8,082 nucleotides of DNA from Methylovulum sp. (GCA_028713595.1 JAQTNZ010000092.1:1-8082); one strand, 5' to 3'; positions 1 to 6,273 are shown, counted from the stretch's first letter. The notes: generated by a model from the letters alone, not told the origin. Made by a program: numbers and translations.

Positions 1-1265
1 TCTAGCGAGTCGCCGAACCACGCGTCATTAGTGACGTTGACCAGATAGGCGGCTTGCGGCAAGCCGACACTATTGGCATCGCCAAACGCATCTTCATAGC
101 AGATGGAGGTGATAAAGGGATAACCACCCGCTTGCAACAAGGGTTGCTGGTCGCCACCGGCGGTAAAATCGCCCAGCCTGATGTCCAATTTGCTGAGGAT
201 GTAACTGGACAGCGGTTGCCAAGGCATGTATTCGCCAAAGGGCAACAGGTGGTTTTTACTGTATATGCCTTGGCTACGCCCTAGGGTCAGTACCGAGTTA
301 TACATTTTGGTGTCGGTGTCGCCTTCGGCGGGTAGGCTGACGATTAAGTCGGTGTGGTGCTGGAGGGCTTCGGCTTGTAGGGGGGTGAGGTAAAAGCCTT
401 CGACTTCGGACAAGTAGGCGGGTATCGCGGTTTCCGGCCAGACGATGATGTCCGCGCCCCAGTGTTGGGCGGTGAGGTCTTTGTACAGGGTCATGGTTTT
501 TAGCTGGTTTTCCGGCAACCATTTTTGGTCTTGGCTGATGTTGCCTTGGATTAGCACCACCTGTAAGGCGGGGCCTATGGGGTGAGTCCATTGGATGCTC
601 TGCAACCCAGCACCCACCAGCCAGATTATCACCACCCCCGCACCCGTCCAGCGCCGTTGTTGGGGGCGGTGCAAAAAGGCGACTACGAGGGCGGCGGTTA
701 AGGCGAGCAGAAAACCCGTGCCGTAAGCGCCCACCAGCGGGATATAGCCCGCCAAGGGGCTGTGCAGTTGCGAGTAGGCACCCAGCAACCACGGGAAGCC
801 GTTAAGTAATAACACGCCCCGAAAATAGTCCACCAACGCCCACAGCAGCGGCAAGCCGAGCAGGCTACGGTTGGCGCGGCAAATGACCGCCAGCCACCCC
901 ACCAAAGCCGGAAACAACGCCCAGAAGCCAAAGAACAAGGTGGTCAACGCGCCAGCGCTTAAGAATCCGGCATGGCCGTAATCATGGATGCTGACATACA
1001 CCCACGACACGCCCAAGCCAAACGCGCCTAAGCCAAACAGATAACCCCGCCGCAGGGCGCGTAAGGGTGTGGCATAACGCCATCCTGCAAACAGCAGGAT
1101 CAGAGCCAGCGGGGCGAGGGCGCTGTAGTTGAACGGCGCGAAGCTGAAGGTGAACAAGCCGCCCGCCAGCAACGCGAGCCAGTCGCGGAACAGGTCGCTG
1201 TGTAGGTGTTTGCTGAAAAAGGGTAGGGCTGGTGTCGGCATAATCGGCTGGAGGGTAAGAGTCAT
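1..1265 (-). CDS. lnt: Apolipoprotein N-acyltransferase Lnt, C-terminus cut by window edge
   Basis: Lnt is the inner-membrane enzyme that transfers a fatty acyl chain from phospholipid to the N-terminal cysteine of apolipoproteins, the last step of lipoprotein maturation. Reading the minus strand from the ATG at 1265 gives 421 codons without a stop up to the window edge; E. coli Lnt is 512 residues, so roughly 90 are missing. Residues 30 to about 225 hold several hydrophobic segments, including a WVYVSIHDYG motif (88-97) and NGFPWLLGAYSQ (155-166). The nitrilase-like domain follows from about residue 234. All three catalytic residues are visible: Glu278 in WPETAIP, Lys337 in KNHLLPFGEY and Cys389 in ICYEDAFG, then NDAWFG at 413-418. 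The start is uncertain: in-frame ATGs lie at 1271, 1265 and 1241, none with a clear Shine-Dalgarno sequence, and the first two lie inside the insertion element at 1263-1481. The gene looks more GC-rich than the urt genes. The family call is secure; the start is not. Confidence 0.95.
   Translation of the reverse strand, partial: MTLTLQPIMPTPALPFFSKHLHSDLFRDWLALLAGGLFTFSFAPFNYSALAPLALILLFAGWRYATPLRALRRGYLFGLGAFGLGVSWVYVSIHDYGHAGFLSAGALTTLFFGFWALFPALVGWLAVICRANRSLLGLPLLWALVDYFRGVLLLNGFPWLLGAYSQLHSPLAGYIPLVGAYGTGFLLALTAALVVAFLHRPQQRRWTGAGVVIIWLVGAGLQSIQWTHPIGPALQVVLIQGNISQDQKWLPENQLKTMTLYKDLTAQHWGADIIVWPETAIPAYLSEVEGFYLTPLQAEALQHHTDLIVSLPAEGDTDTKMYNSVLTLGRSQGIYSKNHLLPFGEYMPWQPLSSYILSKLDIRLGDFTAGGDQQPLLQAGGYPFITSICYEDAFGDANSVGLPQAAYLVNVTNDAWFGDSL
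1252..1262. repeat. Left target-site duplication of the MITE-like element
   Basis: AGGGTAAGAGT lies immediately left of the element and is repeated exactly at 1482-1492. If the G at 1251/1481 is counted, the repeat is 12 bp; one base of boundary ambiguity remains because that G can also serve as the last base of the right terminal repeat. This copy is inside the lnt reading frame, encoding the Thr-Leu-Thr residues after the current start. Confidence 0.85.
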
Positions 1266-1481
1266 TGCCATTAAGTTAATAATTTGTTCATTTAATTTCA
1301 ACAAGATAAAAGTAGATCACTCGTTCCCACACGCTGTGTGGGAATGCCGTGGGGACGCGCCGCGTCCCGTTTTACACACCGCAGCGCGGATGACACTGCA
1401 TTCCCACGCGGCGCGTAGGAACGAGAACAATATTTTTATCTTGTTGAAATTACAGCTATATCACTTAACTTAATGGCAGTG
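1263..1481. mobile_element. MITE-like non-autonomous insertion element, 219 bp
   Basis: The element is nearly palindromic and has no credible gene. Its ends are CATTGCCATTAAGTTAA (1263-1279) and, on the opposite strand, CACTGCCATTAAGTTAA (1465-1481), with one mismatch in 17. A second inverted block, TAATTTCAACAAGATAAAA, is perfect over 19 bp (1293-1311 and 1434-1452). A third inverted block of 28 bp (1320-1347 and 1398-1425) matches at 24 positions and is itself a hairpin, for example TTCCCACAC-GCT-GTGTGGGAA in the left copy. The centre contains another hairpin, GGGACGC-GCC-GCGTCCC (1352-1368). An 11-bp direct repeat flanks the element, as expected for a transposition target duplication. It would need a transposase in trans. 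IS4-family elements commonly give duplications of about this length, but assigning this element to them is inference. The AT-rich arms around a GC-rich palindromic core also recall REP/BIME-type sequences. Confidence 0.85.
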
Positions 1482-1492
1482 AGGGTAAGAGT
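1482..1492. repeat. Right target-site duplication of the MITE-like element
   Basis: This is the second copy of AGGGTAAGAGT, directly after the right terminal inverted repeat. It identifies the pre-insertion junction: joining the sequence to the right of this copy to lnt restores an open frame from an ATG at 1516 (minus strand). Confidence 0.85.
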
Positions 1493-1679
1493 GGGTCTTA
1501 GGATTCTGCCAGTCATGGCGGTTAAAAGCAACTCAACAGCCCTGCTATAGCGGCGATAAGCCCTAGCTAACTTAGGGTTGCCGTTGGTGCCCGTTGGCGT
1601 AACGCCGCCGTTAAGTTAATTGTTTTTATATTTATAATCAATGGGATGTAATTATAAGTCCTGCCAGTTTTCCGATATA
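1493..1679. other. Intergenic region between insertion element and porin operator cluster
   Basis: No gene is visible here. Contents are a short palindrome CCCTA-GCTAACT-TAGGG (1561-1577), a loose 10-bp tandem pair (1578-1587 and 1588-1597, 8 of 10 alike), several small GCC/GGC palindromes around 1594-1614, and an AT-rich tract from 1611. A perfect TATAAT at 1633-1638 on the plus strand has only a poor -35 match (TTAAGT, 1611-1616). It could be an upstream promoter for the porin operon, but this is weak. The probable ancestral lnt start, ATG at 1516 on the minus strand, and presumably the former lnt promoter lie here. The sequence at 1603-1619 matches the insertion element's terminal repeat at 14 of 17 positions. 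Confidence 0.5.
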
Positions 1680-1707
1680 CGTCATTTGACTGATGAGTCA
1701 GATGACG
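1680..1707. promoter_or_regulatory. Long palindrome upstream of porin-urt operon
   Basis: CGTCAT-T-TGACT and AGTCA-G-ATGACG are inverted around a GATG spacer, so 11 of 12 arm positions pair with one internal mismatch. It lies immediately upstream of the proposed -35 element, a position expected of a dimeric activator or repressor site. A hairpin in a longer transcript is also possible if transcription begins further upstream. The binding protein is unknown. Confidence 0.5.
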
Positions 1708-1709
1708 CA

Positions 1710-1738
1710 TTGTGAAATATTCACACAAGCCAAATAAT
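1710..1738 (+). promoter_or_regulatory. Candidate sigma-70 promoter for porin-urt operon
   Basis: TTGTGA (1710-1715, 4 of 6 to the -35 consensus) is separated by 17 bp from AATAAT (1733-1738, 5 of 6 to the -10 consensus). Initiation near 1745 would give a 5' leader of about 75 nt containing the hairpin at 1762-1784. Spacing is optimal, but the call rests on consensus matching only. No sigma-54 type GG-N10-GC promoter was found in this gap. Confidence 0.4.
1711..1725. promoter_or_regulatory. Perfect palindrome overlapping the -35 element
   Basis: TGTGAAATATTCACA is a perfect inverted repeat with 6-bp arms and a 3-bp centre. It resembles the half-sites of CRP/FNR-superfamily regulators (TGTGA...TCACA), but the half-sites are separated by 5 bp, not the 6 bp of the E. 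coli CRP consensus. It overlaps the proposed -35 hexamer, so occupancy there would more likely repress than activate. Identity of the regulator is inference. Confidence 0.45.
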
Positions 1739-1761
1739 CTCAGCCAGCCGTACTGCATGGC

Positions 1762-1784
1762 TACATCAAGCGACGCTTGATGTA
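1762..1784. promoter_or_regulatory. Perfect 10-bp inverted repeat in the porin leader
   Basis: TACATCAAGC and GCTTGATGTA are perfectly inverted around GAC. If transcription starts near 1745, this is a stable leader hairpin ending 36 nt before the porin start codon; alternatively it is a third operator for a dimeric regulator. No T-tract follows, so a simple terminator is unlikely. Confidence 0.5.
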
Positions 1785-1820
1785 TCAATCAACGCAAGCT
1801 TAAGATCAAAGGGGCTTAAC

Positions 1821-3131
1821 ATGAATAATTCAAGCAAGCATTTAGCAAAAATCCATCGGGTTAGGTGGTTGCCGATGATGACTTTAACGGCTGTGGTGGC
1901 CGGGCATTCATCTGTTTCTCAAGCGGGGGCAACGTTTAAGATTGATGATACCAAATGGATTAGCCTCGGGGCGGGTTTGAGAACGAGCTTTTCGTCCGTA
2001 GAAGATAAAGCGGGGAATGTCGGGGGAGATAAAAAATGGACGAGCGATTTCACCCTGAACAACCTCCGTTTGTATATGAACGGTCAAATCCATAAATACA
2101 TCAAATTTACCTTTAACACGGAATGTCCCGGTTGTAATGGTCACGACCAAGCCAATATCCAAGTCTTGGACGGTATCGTCCAGTTTGAGTTCAATCCCTA
2201 CACCAATATCTGGGCAGGTCGGCAGTTGGTGCCCGAAGGCCGTTTGGAAATGAACGGGCCGTTTTACAGTGCTACCTTTGAGCCTTTTAAAGCGCCTTTT
2301 GAACCTTCTGATTCAAATATTCAGGGTGTGCTAGGCGGAATGGATGCCGGTACTTATGGCCGTGATGAGGGTATCAACTATTGGGGCGCGGCTTTGGACG
2401 GCCATTTGAAATATGTGTTTGGCGCTTTCCAAGGCTTAAAACACAATAAGAGCGCCGCTAATGCCGATGGCAATCTCCTTTATGGTACCCGTATCGCTTA
2501 CAACATACTGAACGCGGAAAAAGCACCGGGTTATTACTCAGGCGGTACGGCCTACGGTGGTGATGGTGATGTGCTGACTGTCGCTGGTTTTGCCCAATAC
2601 CAAGAAGATGGCGCGGGCACTAACGCCAACGCGGGCAATTTCTTGCTTGCGGGTGGCGATATTAAGTTTGAAAAAGTGTTGGCTAATGATGCGGTACTGA
2701 CTATGAATACCGAATATAAAAATTTTGGTATTGATTATCTCCACGGCGCTCCTGGTGCCAATGACCCGACAACTTTCTATGTCGGTGGCGGCGGTGGCGG
2801 TCTGACTAACGGCTTCCAAGGCGATTCTGTCACCGGCAACCTGCTGTATCTGATCCCCAAAAAAGTTTGGGTAGGCAAATTCCAACCTTACATCATGTAC
2901 ACCCAAGTCAACACGCGCCAAGGTTACTCTAGCACCCCTTTCGGCTCTAATGTTAAGCAAGACCAAAGCGAATATGAAGGCGGCGTGAACTATATCATTG
3001 ATGGTCATAATGCCCGTGTCTCCTTGTTATGGCAAGGCGGTGATTTATCGGCGGGTGGCGCGATCTATAACCCTAGTGCCAACGGCACGTTTGTCAACGC
3101 TATCAAGCTTGGCGTGCAGATCCAAATCTAA
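1821..3131 (+). CDS. Outer-membrane beta-barrel porin, probable urea/amide channel
   Basis: This 436-residue protein is predicted to be an outer-membrane porin. It has a basic N-terminus, a hydrophobic stretch (17-28) and a likely signal cleavage after SQA (residue 35), then many short amphipathic strands rich in Tyr, Phe, Gly and Asn, as in trimeric porins. Typical segments are LRLYMNGQIHKYIKFTFNTE (82-101) and LVPEGRLEMNGPFY (136-149). Oddities are the only two cysteines, in a CPGC motif (102-105), and a run of six glycines (322-327), probably in a loop. The protein ends in Ile, not the usual aromatic residue. AAAGGGG (1808-1814) precedes the ATG at a good distance. urtA begins 32 bp downstream with no intervening terminator, so the two are likely co-transcribed. 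Methylophilus FmdC, an amide- and urea-inducible porin encoded with an amide/urea ABC transporter, is the functional precedent. Porin class is well supported; substrate is inferred from context. Confidence 0.85.
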   Translation: MNNSSKHLAKIHRVRWLPMMTLTAVVAGHSSVSQAGATFKIDDTKWISLGAGLRTSFSSVEDKAGNVGGDKKWTSDFTLNNLRLYMNGQIHKYIKFTFNTECPGCNGHDQANIQVLDGIVQFEFNPYTNIWAGRQLVPEGRLEMNGPFYSATFEPFKAPFEPSDSNIQGVLGGMDAGTYGRDEGINYWGAALDGHLKYVFGAFQGLKHNKSAANADGNLLYGTRIAYNILNAEKAPGYYSGGTAYGGDGDVLTVAGFAQYQEDGAGTNANAGNFLLAGGDIKFEKVLANDAVLTMNTEYKNFGIDYLHGAPGANDPTTFYVGGGGGGLTNGFQGDSVTGNLLYLIPKKVWVGKFQPYIMYTQVNTRQGYSSTPFGSNVKQDQSEYEGGVNYIIDGHNARVSLLWQGGDLSAGGAIYNPSANGTFVNAIKLGVQIQI

Positions 3132-3150
3132 TCCAACGTGTATAAATGCT

Positions 3151-3155
3151 AAGGA
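3151..3155 (+). promoter_or_regulatory. Ribosome binding site that fixes the urtA start
   Basis: AAGGA lies 8 bases before the ATG at 3164. An in-frame ATG at 3146 lies upstream of this site and has no Shine-Dalgarno of its own, so 3164 is preferred. The shorter form also starts cleanly at a conventional signal peptide. Confidence 0.75.
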
Positions 3156-3163
3156 ACAAGAAT

Positions 3164-4468
3164 ATGTTTAATACAATTGCAAATAAGTTTGCCAAAAAAC
3201 TACTGTTAGCAGCCATCACCGCTGCGGCAGCGGGCTTTTTCCCCGCTGCCCACGCCGAGGACACCATTAAAGTCGGCGTGTTGCATTCCCTATCCGGTAC
3301 GATGGCGATCAGTGAGACCACGCTGAAAGACACCATGTTGATGCTGATTGACGAGCAAAACAAAAAAGGCGGTTTGTTGGGCAAAAAACTGGAAGCGGTG
3401 GTGGTTGACCCGGCCTCAAACTGGCCGTTATTCGCGGAAAAAGCCCGCGAGTTGTTGACCAAGGATAAGGTCGCGGCCATTTTTGGTTGCTGGACTTCCG
3501 TGTCACGCAAATCGGTGCTGCCGGTTATTGAAGAGCTGAACGGCATCCTGTTTTATCCGGTGCAGTACGAAGGTGAAGAATCCTCGAAAAACGTCTTTTA
3601 TACGGGTGCGGCGCCTAACCAGCAAGCCATTCCGGCGGTTGATTATCTGATGAACGATTTGGGGGTTAAGCGTTGGGTCTTGGCGGGTACGGATTACGTC
3701 TATCCCCGCACCACTAACAAAATTTTGGAAGCGTACTTGAAATCCAAAAAAGTGGCGAAAAAGGACATCATGATTAATTACACGCCTTTCGGCCATTCCG
3801 ATTGGCAAAGCATTGTCGCCGACATTAAAAAATTCGGTTCGACAGGCAAGAAAACCGCCGTGGTTTCCACCATCAACGGTGACGCTAACGTGCCGTTCTA
3901 TAAAGAACTGGGCAACCAAGGCGTATCGGCGGAAAGTATCCCTGTCGTGGCCTTCTCGGTGGGTGAAGAAGAGTTGTCAGGCATTGACACCAAGCCGTTG
4001 GTCGGGCACTTGGCGGCATGGAACTATTTCATGAGCGTTGACACCACCAAAAACTCGGCTTTTATCAAACAATGGCATGACTTTATCAAAAACCCAAAAC
4101 GGGTGACTAATGACCCGATGGAAGCGCATTACATCGGCTTTAATATGTGGGTGAAAGCGGTCGAAAAAGCCGGAACCACTGATCCTGAAGCCGTACAAAA
4201 AGCCATTATCGGTGTGGAATACCCCAACTTGACCGGAGGCATGGCGAAAATGCTGCCTAACCACCATATCAGCAAACCCGTATTAATCGGTGAAATTCAG
4301 GATGACGGCCAATTTGTCACGGTCTGGCAAACCAATAAGTTGATTGATGGCGATGCTTGGTCGGATTTCTTGCCAGAAAGCAAACCTATCATTGCTGATT
4401 GGACAGCGCCTATCAATTGCGGCAACTACAATACCAAAACCAAAAAGTGTTCAGGACAAAACTACTAA
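3164..4468 (+). CDS. urtA: Urea ABC transporter substrate-binding protein UrtA
   Basis: UrtA is the periplasmic receptor of the Urt high-affinity urea transporter, of the branched-chain amino acid (Liv) binding-protein superfamily. The 434-residue product has a signal peptide (KKLLLAAITAAAAG, 11-24) with probable cleavage at AHA (29-31). The mature protein opens with IKVGVLHSLSGTMAISE (35-51), followed by WPLFAEKARELLTKDKVAAIFGCW (87-110) and LFYPVQYEGEE (129-139), all characteristic of UrtA and not of generic LivJ. The region TDYVYPRTTN (176-185) and the segment 237-290 are also in family register. Two C-terminal cysteines (419 and 429) could form a disulfide. Length is normal for the family. 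It follows the porin by 32 bp and is separated from urtB by a 158-bp gap containing a hairpin. The closely related short-chain amide receptor FmdD is an alternative identity, so urea as the main substrate is likely but not proven. Confidence 0.95.
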   Translation: MFNTIANKFAKKLLLAAITAAAAGFFPAAHAEDTIKVGVLHSLSGTMAISETTLKDTMLMLIDEQNKKGGLLGKKLEAVVVDPASNWPLFAEKARELLTKDKVAAIFGCWTSVSRKSVLPVIEELNGILFYPVQYEGEESSKNVFYTGAAPNQQAIPAVDYLMNDLGVKRWVLAGTDYVYPRTTNKILEAYLKSKKVAKKDIMINYTPFGHSDWQSIVADIKKFGSTGKKTAVVSTINGDANVPFYKELGNQGVSAESIPVVAFSVGEEELSGIDTKPLVGHLAAWNYFMSVDTTKNSAFIKQWHDFIKNPKRVTNDPMEAHYIGFNMWVKAVEKAGTTDPEAVQKAIIGVEYPNLTGGMAKMLPNHHISKPVLIGEIQDDGQFVTVWQTNKLIDGDAWSDFLPESKPIIADWTAPINCGNYNTKTKKCSGQNY

Positions 4469-4496
4469 GTTAGTAGCCTGATGCAATAGTAGATAA

Positions 4497-4532
4497 GGCT
4501 TGGCTTGCCCAACACCCTGTGCAAGCCAAGCC
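4497..4532 (+). promoter_or_regulatory. Strong intra-operon hairpin between urtA and urtB
   Basis: GGCTTGGCTTGC (4497-4508) and GCAAGCCAAGCC (4521-4532) form a perfect 12-bp stem with a 12-base loop, 28 nt after the urtA stop. No run of T follows, so it is not a classical intrinsic terminator. By analogy with other binding-protein transport operons, such a structure can protect the 3' end of the upstream message or attenuate read-through, giving more binding protein than permease. A smaller palindrome, TGGCA-ATG-TGCCA, follows at 4565-4577. The remainder of the gap up to 4626 shows no gene and no convincing promoter. Confidence 0.7.
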
Positions 4533-4626
4533 AGACCCGTATGTTTTGGTGGGATAAGGGGCGGTGGCAATGTGCCAAAGCCTGTAGGGCTGCCCATCAC
4601 AAGCCACAATCCGACAAGGAAATGCT

Positions 4627-6273
4627 ATGAACATCCTCTCATTAACGCGATTCCAGCCTGTGCTCGCGCTGCTGATGCTGGCATTTTCGCTGGCGGCGCA
4701 CAGTGATCCTGAAACTGTCAGCCAACCGTGGCAGCAAGCCTTAAACAGCTTGGCGCAAGGTTCTATGGCCGAACGCGAACAAGCGATTATGCAGCTTGCC
4801 GACATTAAGGACGCGCATAATCTGACGATTTTACAAGCTTTGCTAGATGGCAAGCTATTCACCACCAAAACCGATGCCAAACTGGTGATCGGTACCGACA
4901 ACCAACAAGGCTTTACCATCAGCGATGCCGTTAGTGGTGCGGACTTGGGCGCTGTTGAGCATGATGCTTTGAGCAAAATCAATTTGACCAACAAAATGCG
5001 CGGAACACTGAGGAAAATTATCGGCGAATTGGAATTAAGCGCCGATGACCCGAAAGTACGGCTGGCCGCCGTCAAGGCTATGGCTAAGGAAGCCGATGAC
5101 AGGGTCTTGACGTTATTGCGCGAGCGGGCCGATAAGGAACCGGATGAAGCCGTTCGGCAAGCCATTAAAGTGACGTTGCTGTTACAGGATATGGACAGCA
5201 GTGATAAAGCCACACGGATCATGGCGATAGAAGCGTTAAAAACCAAAAATAGCCAAGAAGTGGCCAACCGTTTGAATACTATGGTCGAAAAGGACGAGAA
5301 TGGCGAGTTTATCGAGCCTGACGAAGATATACGCAATCTGGCCAAAGCCGCCTTGATTAATATCAATAATCGCCTGCAACTGTATAGCTCCATAGAAACC
5401 GTATTTTTTGGCCTAAGCCTAGGGGCGGTGTTGGTGTTGTCGGCTATTGGTTTGGCGATTACCTTCGGGGTAATGGGGGTCATTAATATGGCGCACGGCG
5501 AACTGATGATGCTGGGCGCGTATACCACTTATGTCATGCAGCAACTGATGCCCAACCATTTGGGCATTTCCGTGTTGCTGGCCATCCCCGCCGCCTTTGT
5601 CATTTCCGCATTGGTCGGTATTGCCATAGAGCGCGGCATTATCCGCTTCCTTTACGGTCGGCCTTTAGAAACCTTATTGGCCACTTTTGGTGTGAGCTTG
5701 ATCTTACAGCAAAGCGTGCGCTCGATTTTCTCACCGTTAAACCGCAGTGTCGCCACCCCTGAATGGATGAGCGGTTCGTGGCAAATCAATGATTTCTTGT
5801 CACTGACTTGGAACCGTTTTTACATCTTGGTGTTTTGTTTGTTGGTGTTTGTGCTGCTCTTACAAATCCTCAAGCGTACCCGTTTAGGCTTGGAAGTGCG
5901 GGCGGTAGCGCAAAACCGCAAAATGGCGAAAGCGATGGGCATACCCACGGCGCGGGTCGATGCTATGACCTTTGGTTTAGGCTCCGGTATTGCCGGAGTC
6001 GCCGGAGTGGCGTTAAGCCAAATCACCAACGTCGGCCCCAATCTGGGGCAGGCTTATATTGTCGATTCGTTCATGGTCGTGGTGTTCGGCGGGGTCGGCA
6101 ATTTGCTGGGCACGTTGGTGGCCGGTTTCTCCTTAGGGATAGCCAATAAATTTTTGGAACCTTTTGCCGGTGCGGTGTTGGCAAAAATTTTGGTGCTGGT
6201 GTTCATCATTTTGTTTATCCAGAAACGTCCGCGTGGCCTGTTTCCGCAAAAGGGCAGGGCGGCGGATTCTTAA
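4627..6273 (+). CDS. urtB: Urea ABC transporter permease UrtB with periplasmic N-terminal domain
   Basis: UrtB is one of the two inner-membrane permeases of the Urt transporter. The 548-residue protein has two parts. Residues 1-25 form a signal-like hydrophobic segment, and about 26-255 form a charged, helix-rich region with HEAT-like repeats (for example DDPKVRLAAVKAMAKEADDR at 140-159 and DEAVRQAIKVTLLLQDMD at 173-190). Residues about 258-535 are a LivH-type permease, beginning SIETVFFGLSLGAVLVLSAIGL. They include GVMGVINMAHGELMMLGAY (281-299) and a cytoplasmic-loop segment LGLEVRAVAQNRKMAKAMGIP (420-440), the usual ATPase contact region. Long UrtB proteins of this design are common in proteobacteria, whereas plain LivH is about 300 residues. 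The N-terminal domain is therefore expected to face the periplasm, perhaps near UrtA; its function is not known to me. AAGGA (4616-4620) is correctly spaced for the start. The 46-bp gap to urtC suggests co-transcription. Confidence 0.95.
   Translation: MNILSLTRFQPVLALLMLAFSLAAHSDPETVSQPWQQALNSLAQGSMAEREQAIMQLADIKDAHNLTILQALLDGKLFTTKTDAKLVIGTDNQQGFTISDAVSGADLGAVEHDALSKINLTNKMRGTLRKIIGELELSADDPKVRLAAVKAMAKEADDRVLTLLRERADKEPDEAVRQAIKVTLLLQDMDSSDKATRIMAIEALKTKNSQEVANRLNTMVEKDENGEFIEPDEDIRNLAKAALININNRLQLYSSIETVFFGLSLGAVLVLSAIGLAITFGVMGVINMAHGELMMLGAYTTYVMQQLMPNHLGISVLLAIPAAFVISALVGIAIERGIIRFLYGRPLETLLATFGVSLILQQSVRSIFSPLNRSVATPEWMSGSWQINDFLSLTWNRFYILVFCLLVFVLLLQILKRTRLGLEVRAVAQNRKMAKAMGIPTARVDAMTFGLGSGIAGVAGVALSQITNVGPNLGQAYIVDSFMVVVFGGVGNLLGTLVAGFSLGIANKFLEPFAGAVLAKILVLVFIILFIQKRPRGLFPQKGRAADS

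Noticed and set aside
298..931. Open frames on the minus strand in other phases than lnt (298-792 and 698-931)
   Set aside because: They are shadows in the GC-rich lnt gene. The true frame reads continuously from 1265 to the edge with all Lnt catalytic motifs.
1129..1473. Open frame of 114 codons on the plus strand across the lnt start and the insertion element
   Set aside because: It runs antisense to lnt and then through the inverted repeats. It has no Shine-Dalgarno sequence and its composition follows the palindromes, so it is an artefact.
1567..1788. Minus-strand open frame of 73 codons in the lnt-porin gap
   Set aside because: It spans the palindromes and the AT-rich promoter region, has no recognisable domain or ribosome binding site, and is better explained as regulatory DNA.
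1493..1820. Sigma-54 promoter, as would suit nitrogen control of a urt operon
   Set aside because: No GG-N10-GC arrangement with a plausible consensus was found. The closest, around 1759-1771, has a 9-bp spacing.
2124..2138. Heme c attachment motif in the porin
   Set aside because: The residues are CPGCN; the His required after the second Cys is absent.
4497..4532. Intrinsic terminator after urtA
   Set aside because: The stem is strong but no T-run follows it, and urtB to urtD continue on the same strand without a convincing new promoter.
4470..5528. Long minus-strand open frame of 352 codons opposite urtB
   Set aside because: It is antisense to the N-terminal half of urtB, is low-complexity Ser/Ala/Leu-rich, and lacks domain features, whereas the plus strand encodes a full UrtB.
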